A stretch of DNA of 60,490 nucleotides from a virus, in IMG/VR virus record IMGVR_UViG_3300010885_029854, positions 1 to 60,490 of that record. The stretch is one strand, 5' to 3'. The position numbers were made by a program, and so were the translations under genes. The notes below the pieces were generated by a model. It had not been told where the DNA came from. It saw nothing but the letters and a program-made list of their open reading frames with translations, and ran no database searches. Shown here in pieces: positions 1 through 10,371 of the stretch. The stretch's first letter is position 1. Every line of letters begins with the position of its first letter.

Positions 1-1
1 T

Positions 2-1189
2 ATAGAAATTTATTCTTTTGTTTCTGTTATATATTGGAATGCTGTTAACAGTTCTCATACGTATTTTGGTGATGAAAGACATGGTATTACAATGGATGGG
101 GCAACTCATTTGTACCTACATACAGTGTTTGGTGCTCAATATATTTTAGGTTTAGCCCTTCAGGGATTTAGCGTTGATGGTACAGGGGATGTGAATAGTG
201 ATGCTCAGTTTACTGCTGACGCTGGTGCAATTAGAGATGAGGATATATATCATACCATAGTATCTCAAGCGCAAATTCCAATATTATATAGAATTGGTCA
301 ATTATGGAATAAGAAAACTGCAGATGCATATCCAATAATCTATAGTGGAACTGCAGGATATACCGGATCAGCAGGACGACTTCCTTACAATCAATTAAAT
401 GGTGGAGGATCATGGCAATTAACAGAAGTAACTACAACGGATTTTGTTTTAGTTCATTTTTTTGCTACAAATGATAAAGAGAATCCGGTTATTGGTATTC
501 AAGGGATTGCTAAGTATAATTCAATCAGTGCAGCAAGAACAAGTGCTAATTCAGAAATATCTCAATTAACAGGACTTCCCTTTACTGAATTTGTTGCAAT
601 TGGTAGCGTTATTTTCCAAACTGCGACTACATATACGAATGCAACTAAAGGTCGTGTTCGATCAACTGACACAGGATCTGAATATGTAGACTTTAGAGGT
701 ACGCAATTATACAGCCCAGCTGGTACTGCAACAGACCACGGGTTACTATCAGGTCTAGCAGATGACGATCATATCCAGTATCATACCGACGCTAGAGGGG
801 ATATTAGATATTATACAAAGTCTCAGGTTGACGCGTTAATTGCTGGAATTTCATCAGCTGGCGATATCGATGAAACTTCATTTAACATATCGAATTCACA
901 AGCACTTCCTGATAATGTGCATAACTTTTTGTTTTCAAATGCCGTAGTCAGAGGATTTACAGCATTGGTAACAGTAGAGATAGATGCAACTACTGATCTA
1001 TTTGAGGAATTTACATTGAATGGCATACAAAAAGGAGCTTCATGGGGTATGTCCATAGAATCACAAGGAGATGATTCCGGGGTTGTATTTTCAATAACTT
1101 CTTCAGGACAGATACAATATACTTCAGATAATTATACCGGTTTTGTTTCTGGAATCATTAAATTTAGAGCAATTACTACGTCAATTTAA
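2..1189 (+). CDS. Phage tail/receptor-binding-type structural protein, C-terminal part (5' truncated)
   Basis: The reading frame is open from base 2, so this is the 3' end of a longer gene cut by the window edge; the first ATG at 92 is internal. The visible start contains GITMDGATHLYLH. Near residues 240-285 (counted from the ATG at 92) it has a DHGLLSGLADDDHIQYH stretch followed by RGDIRYYTKSQVDALI, a pattern common in phage tail fibre and baseplate proteins. The final ~100 residues look beta-rich. It opens the late plus-strand structural block. I infer a tail fibre or tail-associated protein; the enzymatic or adhesin domain, if any, lies outside the window. Confidence 0.7.
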   Translation: MEIYSFVSVIYWNAVNSSHTYFGDERHGITMDGATHLYLHTVFGAQYILGLALQGFSVDGTGDVNSDAQFTADAGAIRDEDIYHTIVSQAQIPILYRIGQLWNKKTADAYPIIYSGTAGYTGSAGRLPYNQLNGGGSWQLTEVTTTDFVLVHFFATNDKENPVIGIQGIAKYNSISAARTSANSEISQLTGLPFTEFVAIGSVIFQTATTYTNATKGRVRSTDTGSEYVDFRGTQLYSPAGTATDHGLLSGLADDDHIQYHTDARGDIRYYTKSQVDALIAGISSAGDIDETSFNISNSQALPDNVHNFLFSNAVVRGFTALVTVEIDATTDLFEEFTLNGIQKGASWGMSIESQGDDSGVVFSITSSGQIQYTSDNYTGFVSGIIKFRAITTSI

Positions 1190-1207
1190 CAACTTGTAAT
1201 ACAGGAG
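1185..1207 (+). promoter_or_regulatory. Candidate late promoter, TTTAACAACT motif (copy A)
   Basis: TTTAACAACT at 1185-1194 overlaps the stop codon of the tail gene and is followed by TGTAATACAGG. The same ten bases, sometimes with A or C first, precede other plus-strand genes at 8733, 55509, 56321, 57246 and 59559. Position upstream of the 1215 gene fits a late promoter. No sigma70 boxes fit. Confidence 0.45.
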
Positions 1208-1214
1208 AGTTTCT

Positions 1215-1580
1215 ATGTTTGGAAAAGATAAAATGAAAAAAATGACAGATTCTGAGAAAAAAGCCAAAATGACTGCGCTTAAAGAAGCTCATGGAATGGC
1301 TTCAGATATGCTCAAGGGTAACCTTGCTGGCGTTAAAAAAGTAACTGTTGCGGCTAAGTCTAAACCTGATCTTGAAAAAGGATTAGAGATGGCTAAAAGT
1401 CTTGTCGGTCGCTCTGAAGATGATAGCGAAGACGAGTATGATACTGAAGAGTCAGGTGAAGAATCAGACGAGGAAGCTTCTGAATATGAACCAGAAGTTC
1501 CTGAGGATTGTGATACTTCAGAAGAAATCGATGCTTTAATTGCTAAATTAGAAGAGAAGAAAAGATCACTTAAAGCTTAA
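1215..1580 (+). CDS. Small charged protein, basic N-terminus and acidic C-terminus
   Basis: This 121-residue protein has a lysine-rich first half (KDKMKKMTDSEKKAKM) and a very acidic Glu/Asp/Ser segment near residues 72-100, ending in a short charged helix. A good AGGAGAG ribosome binding site precedes the ATG. It sits between the tail protein and the next structural gene, so a virion-assembly or scaffolding-like role is possible, but I recognise no family. Confidence 0.75.
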   Translation: MFGKDKMKKMTDSEKKAKMTALKEAHGMASDMLKGNLAGVKKVTVAAKSKPDLEKGLEMAKSLVGRSEDDSEDEYDTEESGEESDEEASEYEPEVPEDCDTSEEIDALIAKLEEKKRSLKA

Positions 1581-1592
1581 TCGGAGGTAGTT

Positions 1593-2810
1593 ATGGCTAA
1601 AAAGCCTTATTATACTTCAAATACACTAATTGAAGCTGTCAAGAGAAAAATGGCTATGCCCATTTCTCAAGTTACATTTTTAAATGAAGACATTCTAGCT
1701 TTTGCCGATGAGGAAATGTTTCTTGCTCAAGTTCCTAGTATCCTTCAATATCATGAAGAATACTTGGTTTATGAACAATTAGTTCCCATGGTTCCAAAAC
1801 AATCTAAATATCCTATCCCTTCTCGCGCAATTGGTATGCGAATTCGTGATTTGTTTTATAGAGACTTGGCTGGACAGCTAGTTCAAATGTCAAGAATTAA
1901 TCCAGACGATAGATCATTTTTTGAAGTAAACTCAAATACTACTCCAATTCCTATTCATTATTACGTTCAAAACAATCAAATTATTATCACTCCAGCAGTT
2001 ACTCAGAACTCTACAGGTAATTTAGTATTCACATACTATATGCGTCCTAACTCTTTAGTGCCGGATGATCAAGCTGTGATTTGTGAAAAGTTCTCTAAAG
2101 ATATTACAGTATCTAATTTAACATTAGTTGCTGGAAATGTTTTAATAATAGACGGATATACTCTAACAGCGGGCACTGATTTTGCAATTGGAACAAGTGA
2201 TGCTGCTACAGCTTCTAATTTATCTAATGCAATTTCTTTATTAGATCCATTGCAATTTACAACTAGTAATACATCAAACATTATTACTGTTTTTTATAAA
2301 ACTAGAGCCTTGTATATTACTTCTAATAATGCTAATGCGCTAACTGTACAATCAACGATCACTATTCATATTCCAAGTACTGATACTATCCCAAGTTCCA
2401 TTCTTCCGGGAACTATGGTTGATATTTTACAATCTGAGGGCGGACATTCTACTCTTAATTTTGATGTCTTGTTACAAGCAGATGCAATTAGTGCATCTTC
2501 TCTAACATTTAAAGAAACTGATATCCCTTATGACTTTGTAGTTGGTGATTATATTTGTTCTCAATATCAATGTATCATTCCTCAAGTTCCAACCGATTTA
2601 CATAACTTATTAGCAGAAAGAACTTGTGCTAGAATTCTTGAATCTCTTGGAGATAAAGAAGGATTACAAGCTGCAAATCTTAAAATTAACGAATTAGAAC
2701 AGCGTCAATCTACTATTCTTGATAGTCGTGTCGAAGGTTCTCCTCTGAAAATATTAAACAGAACAGGATTATTAAGATCATCAAGAATTCGTTTTGGTAG
2801 ACGCGGTTAA
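1593..2810 (+). CDS. Virion structural protein, probable head-tail/tail-tube-adjacent protein
   Basis: 405 residues, with a strong GGAGGTAGTT ribosome binding site. The N-terminus (about residues 1-125) is a mixed alpha/beta segment containing NEDILAFADEEM and IPSRAIGMRIRDL, the kind seen in podovirus connector and tail-tube proteins. The middle (about 165-235) is beta-rich and Thr/Asn-rich, like an inserted decoration domain. It immediately precedes the giant nozzle-like protein, so I infer that it contacts it in the tail. The exact family is not certain. Confidence 0.6.
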   Translation: MAKKPYYTSNTLIEAVKRKMAMPISQVTFLNEDILAFADEEMFLAQVPSILQYHEEYLVYEQLVPMVPKQSKYPIPSRAIGMRIRDLFYRDLAGQLVQMSRINPDDRSFFEVNSNTTPIPIHYYVQNNQIIITPAVTQNSTGNLVFTYYMRPNSLVPDDQAVICEKFSKDITVSNLTLVAGNVLIIDGYTLTAGTDFAIGTSDAATASNLSNAISLLDPLQFTTSNTSNIITVFYKTRALYITSNNANALTVQSTITIHIPSTDTIPSSILPGTMVDILQSEGGHSTLNFDVLLQADAISASSLTFKETDIPYDFVVGDYICSQYQCIIPQVPTDLHNLLAERTCARILESLGDKEGLQAANLKINELEQRQSTILDSRVEGSPLKILNRTGLLRSSRIRFGRRG

Positions 2811-2824
2811 TATAAAGGATCTAA

Positions 2825-5800
2825 ATGTCCAGTTCTGTAATATTAAAAGCAACGGGGTTACAAACTTCCCCAAATGAATTAGATAGACCAGATGGTGCCT
2901 TGATTGAGGCATCTAACGTTATTATTAAACGCGATGGTATCATTGAGCAACGTAGAGGGTTTTCTTTATACGGGTCAGAACTCCCAGACGACACTACAAC
3001 TGTAAAACAATTAACTACATATCGTAATAGAATCCTTAGACATTTTTCAACTACATTACAATTCGATTCAGATGGTGCCGGTAATTTTCAATCTTTTGAC
3101 GGAAACTTTACTGAGACTATAGCAGGGCTTCGTATGAAGTTTATTGAGTCTAATGGTAATTTATATTTTACAACAGATGAAGGGATTAAGAAAATATCTG
3201 CTAGAAATGCAGATGATTTTACAACTAATCCAGATTTTGTTGTATCAGCTGGTGCTATTAAAGCTGTAGATTTAACAGGTAAAACTATATATGCTCCAAA
3301 CCTTCAGGGAGGATGGTTCCCTCAAGATTCAGCAGTTGCCTATAGAGTTCTGTGGGCATATAATGATTTAAATGCTAACTTGATTCAAGGTGCTCCATCT
3401 CAACGGCTAGTAGTATCTAACCCAATGATTAATTTTTTAATTAGAGATTATACTAGAATACTATCAAACCTAGATACATTTGACAATACAGGAACTACTG
3501 CTAGAATTAATGATAGAAATTACATGCAAACTCTAGGGTTAACATTAAATGCTACAGCAAATGAATTATATACAAATCTACTACAGTTAACTACTAAATT
3601 AGATAATGATATCTTGTATGCAAATCAAGCCCCTAGCACTCCCTCTGCCCCTCTTCAAATTGTATCAGCTGCTGTTGAATCGGGTATTAGCACAGTAAGT
3701 GTTACAGGCCCAGTTACGGGATATTTAAGTCCCGGTTCTAAGATCTATTTAGAAGGATTTACATTAACTACTCGACAAGAAATTCAAACAGTTAAATTTG
3801 CGGGCACTACTTCTCCAACTTCGGGAAAATTTAGATTAAAATATAGTTCTGTCGAAACTACTGATATATATTTTGACGATTCTTTAAATGTTTCAAATGA
3901 AAAAATCACATTCAGTGTTACTCCAACTGGAGGAACATTCACGTTAACATATTCTGGAAATACAACTACCCCATTGGCATCTGGCGCTACACCGGCAACA
4001 ATTCAAACTGCTCTAAGATTATTAGCCGGTTTATCGGATGTTGTTGTAACTGGAGCTGTAAACTCAGCTACCGGTTTAACTTTAATAAAACCGACTGGGA
4101 TTCCATCTTTAGTTACTGCAACAAGTAGTCTTACTGGCCCAACTGTACCAGTAATAACGACAGTTCTTTCTACTGGTATTCAACAAAAATTAAGAGCTGT
4201 TGCAGGATTAGAAAATGTTTCTGTGTCTGGAGCAGTTGATTTAGTTACAGGACTAACTTTGACATTTCCTGCAATTGATGGCGATTTAAGCCAAGTAACT
4301 GAAGGGACTGGGAATACTTTATCTCCTACTTCAACAATTACAACAGCAACTACCTCAAATGGTATTAAAACTACCTCTGGTGATATTAATAAAGGACAAG
4401 TTGTAGTTACTGCGCAAGAAATTCAAAAATTAACTCTTGCCCCGGCTGCAGCCAGTGGTTCTTTTACTATTTCATTTAATGGATATATTTCTGATCCAAT
4501 AAACTATAATTCAAGCAGTGCTAGTGTTGAGACAATAATTAAACAAGTAAAAGGCCTTGAAGACACTTCTATAATCACCGTGGGCGGCGGGACTAACATT
4601 TCCCAAATTTCAATTAATTTTGGTACAAATAGTTCTAAAAGTTCAATTATTTCAATAGCAACTAATTCAACTCCAAGCATTCCTACAATTGCAGTTAATT
4701 CTACTATTACATTTAATACAGATGCAATAGGCGCAGTGACCCTTACTTCTCCAAAAATTACATCAAATGAGTATAGAAGTTTAACTCAACCAACAAGTCC
4801 TAGTATTCCTGCCACGAATGATCAATTAGTTAATATGCAAGTATATTTAGAAGATATATTAACTAGGTTATCTGCTGAAAATAGTCGAGTTATATCATCA
4901 GATCAAAAAATCACTTTCAGTAAGGATGCCGCATCCGGGACATTCTCGCTGACCTATGGAAAATTTTCAACTGACCCAATAAATTTTGATACAACTTCTG
5001 GAGATATTCAAATAGCAATTAGAGATAAAACCATTGCTGGATTGGAAAATATAATAGTTACAGGGGCAGTAAATTCAACTACTGGACTGACTTTCAGCAC
5101 CGTAGATGGCTTATCTAGTACTTTAAAAATTGATGCCAGTGCATTACGTGACATTGATGATAATACAATAACTGCTACAGTATCTACATCTAATATATTA
5201 TCACTTGATGATATTTCAATTACAACAACTGCAACTACTGAATTAACCATTACTATACCTCAAGGGATTAATTCTAACTATTTTTTTCAGATATATAGAA
5301 CTTCAGTTGCTCAAGCTACTGGAGTGGCTACATTTGATGACCTTGTTCCAAATGAAGAATATCAGCTTGTATATGAAGCATACCCAACTGAATCAGAAAT
5401 GACATTATCTAGCATAACTGTTGAGGACGTTACCCCAGATGCTTTTAGAGGGGCAAATCTCTATACCAACTCTGCTACAGGAGAAGGGATTCTACAGGCT
5501 AATGAGACTCCTCCATTTGCTAAAGATATAAATAGGTATCGTAATTCTATTTTTTATGCCAATACTAGAACTAGGCAGCAACTTTTAATAAGTTTGCTTG
5601 GTGTTACTAATATGGTTAATTCATTTGATATTAATAATCCTCCTAAAATGACAATATCAGATGGTATAAAATCAAATACATATCAATTTGTAACTGGCCA
5701 AACCGAAGTCACTGATGTTTCGGTAACTACTATTGTAGTAAACTCTAAATATTTTTTAATTAGCTCAACTACAACAGATTATTATGTTTGGTTTAGCGTT

Positions 5801-8317
5801 GACGGAAATGGGATTGATCCAAAAGATGCTAATCCATTAACATTATCAACCAGAACGGGGATTAGAGTTAACATATCATCAACTGAAGATACTAATACAG
5901 ATAAAGTTGCTCAAAAAATTAAAAACGTATTATCTAGTTATTTAAGTGATTTTATTCCTACGGTTGATGGTAGTATTGTTACTATTCAAAACTATTCATT
6001 TGGTGTAGCTACTGATTCAGATCCTGGCGATACTGGCTTCAGTATTAATAAAGTTCAAGATGGTAGATCAGAAGACGAGTCAACTTTAAGTGTTCTCCTT
6101 TCTACTGTGGTGTCTCCTGCTAGAGCAGTAGATGAAACCGCTAAGTCGCTAGTTAGAATCATAAATAAAAATGTAAATGAAAACGTATATGCTTATTATG
6201 TATCTTCTGCATATGATGTTCCGGGTAAGATATATTTACAAGCTAGAACATTAGAGCAATCTGCAGCATTCTATATTTTAGGTAATAGTTCCATTATTGG
6301 ACAATCATTTAATCCTGATATTAGCCCGACGTCAGATAGTACAATTACTAGTATTACAATTGGGATAGATTTATTAACATCTGTAATAGTAACTAGCTCT
6401 CCTCATGGAATGTTAACTGGAGATCAGGTTATGATCACCGGGACTAATGAGGTATCTGATATTGACGGTCTTTACACAATTACTAGAATTGATTCTACTA
6501 GTTTTTCAATACTAAAGGCAGCTAGTGCTAATAGTACGACTGGTCAGTTTATTAAAGCATCATCTGCAGTGTATTCAGAAAATGAAAAACGTGCTAATCG
6601 TATATATTATTCTAAATTCCAACAACCTGAGGCAGTTCCTTCGGTAAATTACTTTGACGTTGGAGCACAAGATAAATCAATTTTAAGAATTTTACCCCTG
6701 CGGAATTCTTTATTTGTATTTAAAGAAGATGGTCTATATCGTATTTCTGGTGAAAGTGCTCCTTTCCAGCTTGAACTGTTTGATGTTTCCTTTAATGTAT
6801 TAGCTCCTGATAGCGTCGTTGTTTGTAATAACGTTATATATGCTTGGACTACTCAGGGAATTCAAAGTTTAACTGAGGGCGGAGCCTCTATTATTTCTAG
6901 ATCAATTGATAATATCATATTAAAAACTCAATCATCTAATTTTGCAAATTTTAAAACTGCTACGTGGGGGGTAGGGTATGAGTCAGACAATTCATACTTA
7001 GTATATACAGTATCTCAACAAGAAGATGAAGTTGCAACTATTGCATATAGATTTTCAACTTTAACGAATACATGGACTACATATAAATTAAGTCACGTTG
7101 CAGGAATTATTAACTCTGCTAATGATAAACTGTATCTGGCTGCGTCTGATGTTGCATTTATTGAACAAGAAAGAAAAACGTTTAGCAGATTAGATTATAC
7201 TGATAGGGAGATCGATTCCTACGCGTCTTCAAATAAAATATCCAAAAATGCTATAAAATTACCTACAGTCACAGGGTTATCAGTTGGCGATGTAATAACT
7301 CAAGACCAAACAATAACTACTACAAACTTTAATATTTTATTAGAAAAGTTAGATTTGGACAGCGGAGTTGCGGATAATGATTATTTATCTACATTAAAAT
7401 TAGTTCAAGGAATTAGTCCTAGAGATCAGTTGACTGGATTGGCAAATAAATTAGATCTAGATACAGGAGTTAATTACAATCAATTTCAAAATTCAATTGA
7501 AACTAAAAACGGTACTATTACATATGCGTCTGCCGCTACATCGACAGTCATAACAACTCCATCTCCACACGGTCTATTGAATGGTCGAGTTATTACAATA
7601 ACTGCTACCAATACGGTTCCTGTTATAGATGGTACATATCCAATTACTTTAATAAATAGCACTTCTTTTTCTATACCGGCTAAAGTTGTAATTGCTGGAA
7701 CTAGTGCTAATTGGGCAACTGTTGATTCAAATTTTGATGATTTAAAAGTATGTCATAACTTTATTGTATCTATTCTTAATACTGATACAGGTGTTTCATT
7801 TAATAATTATAGACCTATTACAAATAATACCTTAATGGAATCAATTATTGTTTCAATTAATGGTATTACAAAAAAATTAACATTAAATCTAGACTTAGAT
7901 TACTTAATTGGAGATATTAAAATTTATAAAGCATTTGAATCCTCATTTGCATACTCTCCGATTACATTTGGTGACCCTTTGATGCTTAAGCATGTCAGAG
8001 AGGCTACCATGATGTTTGAAACTAGAACCTTAACGAATGGCATCATTTCTTTTAGAACTGATCTATTGCCTGAATTGGTCGATGTTCCATTTAGTTTAGA
8101 TGGTAATGGAATTTTTGGTCATGTTGATGGGTTTGGAGATGGATTTTTTGGTGGATTATCAAATTCTGCTCCTTTTAGGACATATATACCTAGACAATGT
8201 CAACGATGTAGATATATAATTATAAGATTCTCCCATAACGTAGCTAGAGAAGATTATAGAGTCAATGGTTGTACCGTGACTGGTGAAATAGGTCAATCTA
8301 GCAGAGCATACAGGTAA
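2825..8317 (+). CDS. Giant tail nozzle-like protein with repeated beta-sandwich inserts
   Basis: 1830 residues. The N-terminus (ASNVIIKRDGIIEQRRGF) and C-terminus (RCRYIIIRFSHNVAREDY) resemble podovirus tail-nozzle or DNA-stabilisation proteins of the T7 gp12/P22 gp10 type, which close the tail channel. Those are usually about 500-800 residues; here the family-like ends enclose large inserts. At about residues 360-440, 535-600 and 695-760 there are related Thr/Ser-rich modules (GGTFTLTYSGN, SGSFTISFNGY, SGTFSLTYGKF), each followed by a QTAL-type helix and a VVVTGAVNS-like strand. Two further units share SSPHGMLTGDQV...IDGLYTITRI and PSPHGLLNGRV...IDGTYPITLI at about 1195 and 1580. The module additions look like in-gene duplications. 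Confidence 0.7.
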   Translation: MSSSVILKATGLQTSPNELDRPDGALIEASNVIIKRDGIIEQRRGFSLYGSELPDDTTTVKQLTTYRNRILRHFSTTLQFDSDGAGNFQSFDGNFTETIAGLRMKFIESNGNLYFTTDEGIKKISARNADDFTTNPDFVVSAGAIKAVDLTGKTIYAPNLQGGWFPQDSAVAYRVLWAYNDLNANLIQGAPSQRLVVSNPMINFLIRDYTRILSNLDTFDNTGTTARINDRNYMQTLGLTLNATANELYTNLLQLTTKLDNDILYANQAPSTPSAPLQIVSAAVESGISTVSVTGPVTGYLSPGSKIYLEGFTLTTRQEIQTVKFAGTTSPTSGKFRLKYSSVETTDIYFDDSLNVSNEKITFSVTPTGGTFTLTYSGNTTTPLASGATPATIQTALRLLAGLSDVVVTGAVNSATGLTLIKPTGIPSLVTATSSLTGPTVPVITTVLSTGIQQKLRAVAGLENVSVSGAVDLVTGLTLTFPAIDGDLSQVTEGTGNTLSPTSTITTATTSNGIKTTSGDINKGQVVVTAQEIQKLTLAPAAASGSFTISFNGYISDPINYNSSSASVETIIKQVKGLEDTSIITVGGGTNISQISINFGTNSSKSSIISIATNSTPSIPTIAVNSTITFNTDAIGAVTLTSPKITSNEYRSLTQPTSPSIPATNDQLVNMQVYLEDILTRLSAENSRVISSDQKITFSKDAASGTFSLTYGKFSTDPINFDTTSGDIQIAIRDKTIAGLENIIVTGAVNSTTGLTFSTVDGLSSTLKIDASALRDIDDNTITATVSTSNILSLDDISITTTATTELTITIPQGINSNYFFQIYRTSVAQATGVATFDDLVPNEEYQLVYEAYPTESEMTLSSITVEDVTPDAFRGANLYTNSATGEGILQANETPPFAKDINRYRNSIFYANTRTRQQLLISLLGVTNMVNSFDINNPPKMTISDGIKSNTYQFVTGQTEVTDVSVTTIVVNSKYFLISSTTTDYYVWFSVDGNGIDPKDANPLTLSTRTGIRVNISSTEDTNTDKVAQKIKNVLSSYLSDFIPTVDGSIVTIQNYSFGVATDSDPGDTGFSINKVQDGRSEDESTLSVLLSTVVSPARAVDETAKSLVRIINKNVNENVYAYYVSSAYDVPGKIYLQARTLEQSAAFYILGNSSIIGQSFNPDISPTSDSTITSITIGIDLLTSVIVTSSPHGMLTGDQVMITGTNEVSDIDGLYTITRIDSTSFSILKAASANSTTGQFIKASSAVYSENEKRANRIYYSKFQQPEAVPSVNYFDVGAQDKSILRILPLRNSLFVFKEDGLYRISGESAPFQLELFDVSFNVLAPDSVVVCNNVIYAWTTQGIQSLTEGGASIISRSIDNIILKTQSSNFANFKTATWGVGYESDNSYLVYTVSQQEDEVATIAYRFSTLTNTWTTYKLSHVAGIINSANDKLYLAASDVAFIEQERKTFSRLDYTDREIDSYASSNKISKNAIKLPTVTGLSVGDVITQDQTITTTNFNILLEKLDLDSGVADNDYLSTLKLVQGISPRDQLTGLANKLDLDTGVNYNQFQNSIETKNGTITYASAATSTVITTPSPHGLLNGRVITITATNTVPVIDGTYPITLINSTSFSIPAKVVIAGTSANWATVDSNFDDLKVCHNFIVSILNTDTGVSFNNYRPITNNTLMESIIVSINGITKKLTLNLDLDYLIGDIKIYKAFESSFAYSPITFGDPLMLKHVREATMMFETRTLTNGIISFRTDLLPELVDVPFSLDGNGIFGHVDGFGDGFFGGLSNSAPFRTYIPRQCQRCRYIIIRFSHNVAREDYRVNGCTVTGEIGQSSRAYR

Positions 8318-8320
8318 TAT

Positions 8321-8737
8321 ATGAGTAAATTGGCTACATATAAAAGATTGACTACCGCAGATTTTGAAGAAGATCAACAGAAATTTGTTGAACAACTAGC
8401 CTTTCCGGTTAACGATGGATTTAGTGAGTTGTATTTTGCTATGAATGGTAGAGTAGATCTTAGGAATAATTTGTTTTGCACAGTTAAAGATATTGATATA
8501 ACCGTAAAAGCTGATGGTTCTCCTGTAAACGCAACTAGTTTTTCTTTGGACAGAGATGGTAAGATCTTAGGATGTCAGGTTCTTTACGCTTCAAATCAAA
8601 CAAATACAGCAGTTTACCCTACGAGTCAACCTTTTGTTAGTTTCACTCAGAATGGTAAAACTGTAACAATTAATAATATCAGTGGGTTACAAGCTTCAAA
8701 TCGTTACACTATAAGAATTGTCGCATACTTAGATTAA
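8321..8737 (+). CDS. Small beta-rich virion protein
   Basis: 138 residues, starting 4 bases after the nozzle gene. It is predicted to be beta-rich, with an early segment FVEQLAFPVNDGFSELYF and a C-terminus ending IRIVAYLD. Proteins of this size and position in podovirus late operons are often minor tail components. I recognise no catalytic motif. Confidence 0.6.
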   Translation: MSKLATYKRLTTADFEEDQQKFVEQLAFPVNDGFSELYFAMNGRVDLRNNLFCTVKDIDITVKADGSPVNATSFSLDRDGKILGCQVLYASNQTNTAVYPTSQPFVSFTQNGKTVTINNISGLQASNRYTIRIVAYLD

Positions 8738-8756
8738 CAACTATATAAGTACATGG
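8733..8756 (+). promoter_or_regulatory. Candidate late promoter, ATTAACAACT motif (copy B)
   Basis: ATTAACAACT at 8733-8742 overlaps the end of the preceding gene and is followed by ATATAAGTACATGG, then the gene start at 8765. It matches the motif upstream of five other plus-strand genes. Confidence 0.45.
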
Positions 8757-8764
8757 AGATATAG

Positions 8765-10369
8765 ATGGCCCTTTTACCAGATGATAAAAAACCTCAACCA
8801 AGCTCAGTTAGTCCGGTTAAGCCCCAAAGAAAGGGAACCGGATTTACTAACTTAGCTCGTGTAATGCAGGCAAGTCAGGGATCTAAATTAGGACAAACGA
8901 TTGCTGGTGGTATATCTGGACAAGCTCAACAAGTTCAATCTGGCATCAAGACTGCTCAAGATGAATTCCAACAGGAAGCAAATAAAAAAAGAATAGATAC
9001 GGAAGAAAATAGAGCAAAAACAATAGAAGCCACTAAACATGCTGCCGATACGGGGGAAGTTAGTGGTGCAGACTTAGGTCTTTTTGGTACTATTAAAAAT
9101 GCTGAATATAAAGGCCCTATTGAATTAGCTAATCAACAACAATTGCAAGCTCAAGCTCAGCAAGCTCAAGCATTGGGATCTTTGGCTTCTGGCGTTGGTC
9201 AAAGATCTGGAACAGATCAAGGTGGAAGACAAGAATTACTACGTCGGTTTGTTGGTGGAGCAGATTACACATCGGGTCAACGTAAACTAGACGAATCTAT
9301 TTTGTCTAAGGATAAAGAATCTAATATTGCAGCTGCTGCTAGACAAACAAGAGGGGTTGCAGGCGAGGCTCAAAGAGCTACATTTGGAGCACGAGCTAAA
9401 GGTCAAGAGTATGGAAATTTAGCTAAACTTTTTGCTACAGAAACTGAACAAAGATTAGTCGATGCTCAAACTCCTATTCTTGGTGATGTCACTAAATCAT
9501 TAGGTGATGCAAGACAAAAAGAAAAAGAAAAACAAGATTATTTAACATCTTTAAGTAACGAATTAAGAACGACTGAGTGGGAAAAGAAAACCCCTGACCA
9601 AAAAAAGGCTCAATTCTTAGATTATTTAAATAAGGGCCGTGAATATATTTCTCCTGAGCAGATGCAACAAATTGAAGGAGAATCTGGATTATTGAAAACA
9701 AGTGATTTATTGAATAGATTATCAGGTTTAGATACTCAGTATGCTTCTAATTATAGAACTCCTACCCCTATAAGCTTTGGACACACTGGATGGGCCGAGC
9801 AAACTAGAAAAGGTATAGCGGATATTGATAGATGGAAAGAACTTAAAGCTGGGCTAGATCCTTATCAAAATTTAGATTATTCTTCATTGTTGGGAGGGTT
9901 TAATGACGTAAAACCTATAAACTTAACCGAAACTGGTATCGCTAGTGAAGATCAAGCTAAAAAATTAACAGCATTAGATCGATTACTTCAAAAGTCTGGA
10001 ACTGATTTGCGATATTCTCCAACTCGTCAATTATATCAAGCTGGACAAGTTAAGACTAGTGATGTTTCAGACATATCAGAACCAGCAATGAAAGATTCTA
10101 TTGAATATTCAAATAAAATAAAACAACGTGCAACTACTATGATTGATCAAGAAATGGCCAAAGCTAAATATGAATTAGGGAATACCTATGGATTAAACCG
10201 CGCCGAAAGAAATGATCATATAAAAGAATGGACCAATAAATTAAATGCAGCTCAAGCTAAAAAAACTGAAATGTTAAAAACTACTACCGAGGCTGCTGAT
10301 TATGCACAAAAATCATATGATGATTTTATTGCAAAAAGAGACGCAAATATTAAAAGTGGCAAAGCGTAA
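8765..10369 (+). CDS. Internal virion/ejection-type protein, Gln/Ala-rich
   Basis: 534 residues, rich in Gln, Ala and Lys, with long predicted helices. A repetitive QQLQAQAQQAQALGSLASG stretch lies near residue 120 and coiled-coil-like segments extend to the Lys-rich end. There is a TGGAGATATAG leader before the ATG. It heads a block of helical Ala/Gln/Gly-rich proteins containing a gp13-like protein, matching the internal core (DNA ejection) cassette of T7-type podoviruses. The role is inferred from composition and order. Confidence 0.6.
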   Translation: MALLPDDKKPQPSSVSPVKPQRKGTGFTNLARVMQASQGSKLGQTIAGGISGQAQQVQSGIKTAQDEFQQEANKKRIDTEENRAKTIEATKHAADTGEVSGADLGLFGTIKNAEYKGPIELANQQQLQAQAQQAQALGSLASGVGQRSGTDQGGRQELLRRFVGGADYTSGQRKLDESILSKDKESNIAAAARQTRGVAGEAQRATFGARAKGQEYGNLAKLFATETEQRLVDAQTPILGDVTKSLGDARQKEKEKQDYLTSLSNELRTTEWEKKTPDQKKAQFLDYLNKGREYISPEQMQQIEGESGLLKTSDLLNRLSGLDTQYASNYRTPTPISFGHTGWAEQTRKGIADIDRWKELKAGLDPYQNLDYSSLLGGFNDVKPINLTETGIASEDQAKKLTALDRLLQKSGTDLRYSPTRQLYQAGQVKTSDVSDISEPAMKDSIEYSNKIKQRATTMIDQEMAKAKYELGNTYGLNRAERNDHIKEWTNKLNAAQAKKTEMLKTTTEAADYAQKSYDDFIAKRDANIKSGKA

Positions 10370-10371
10370 TA

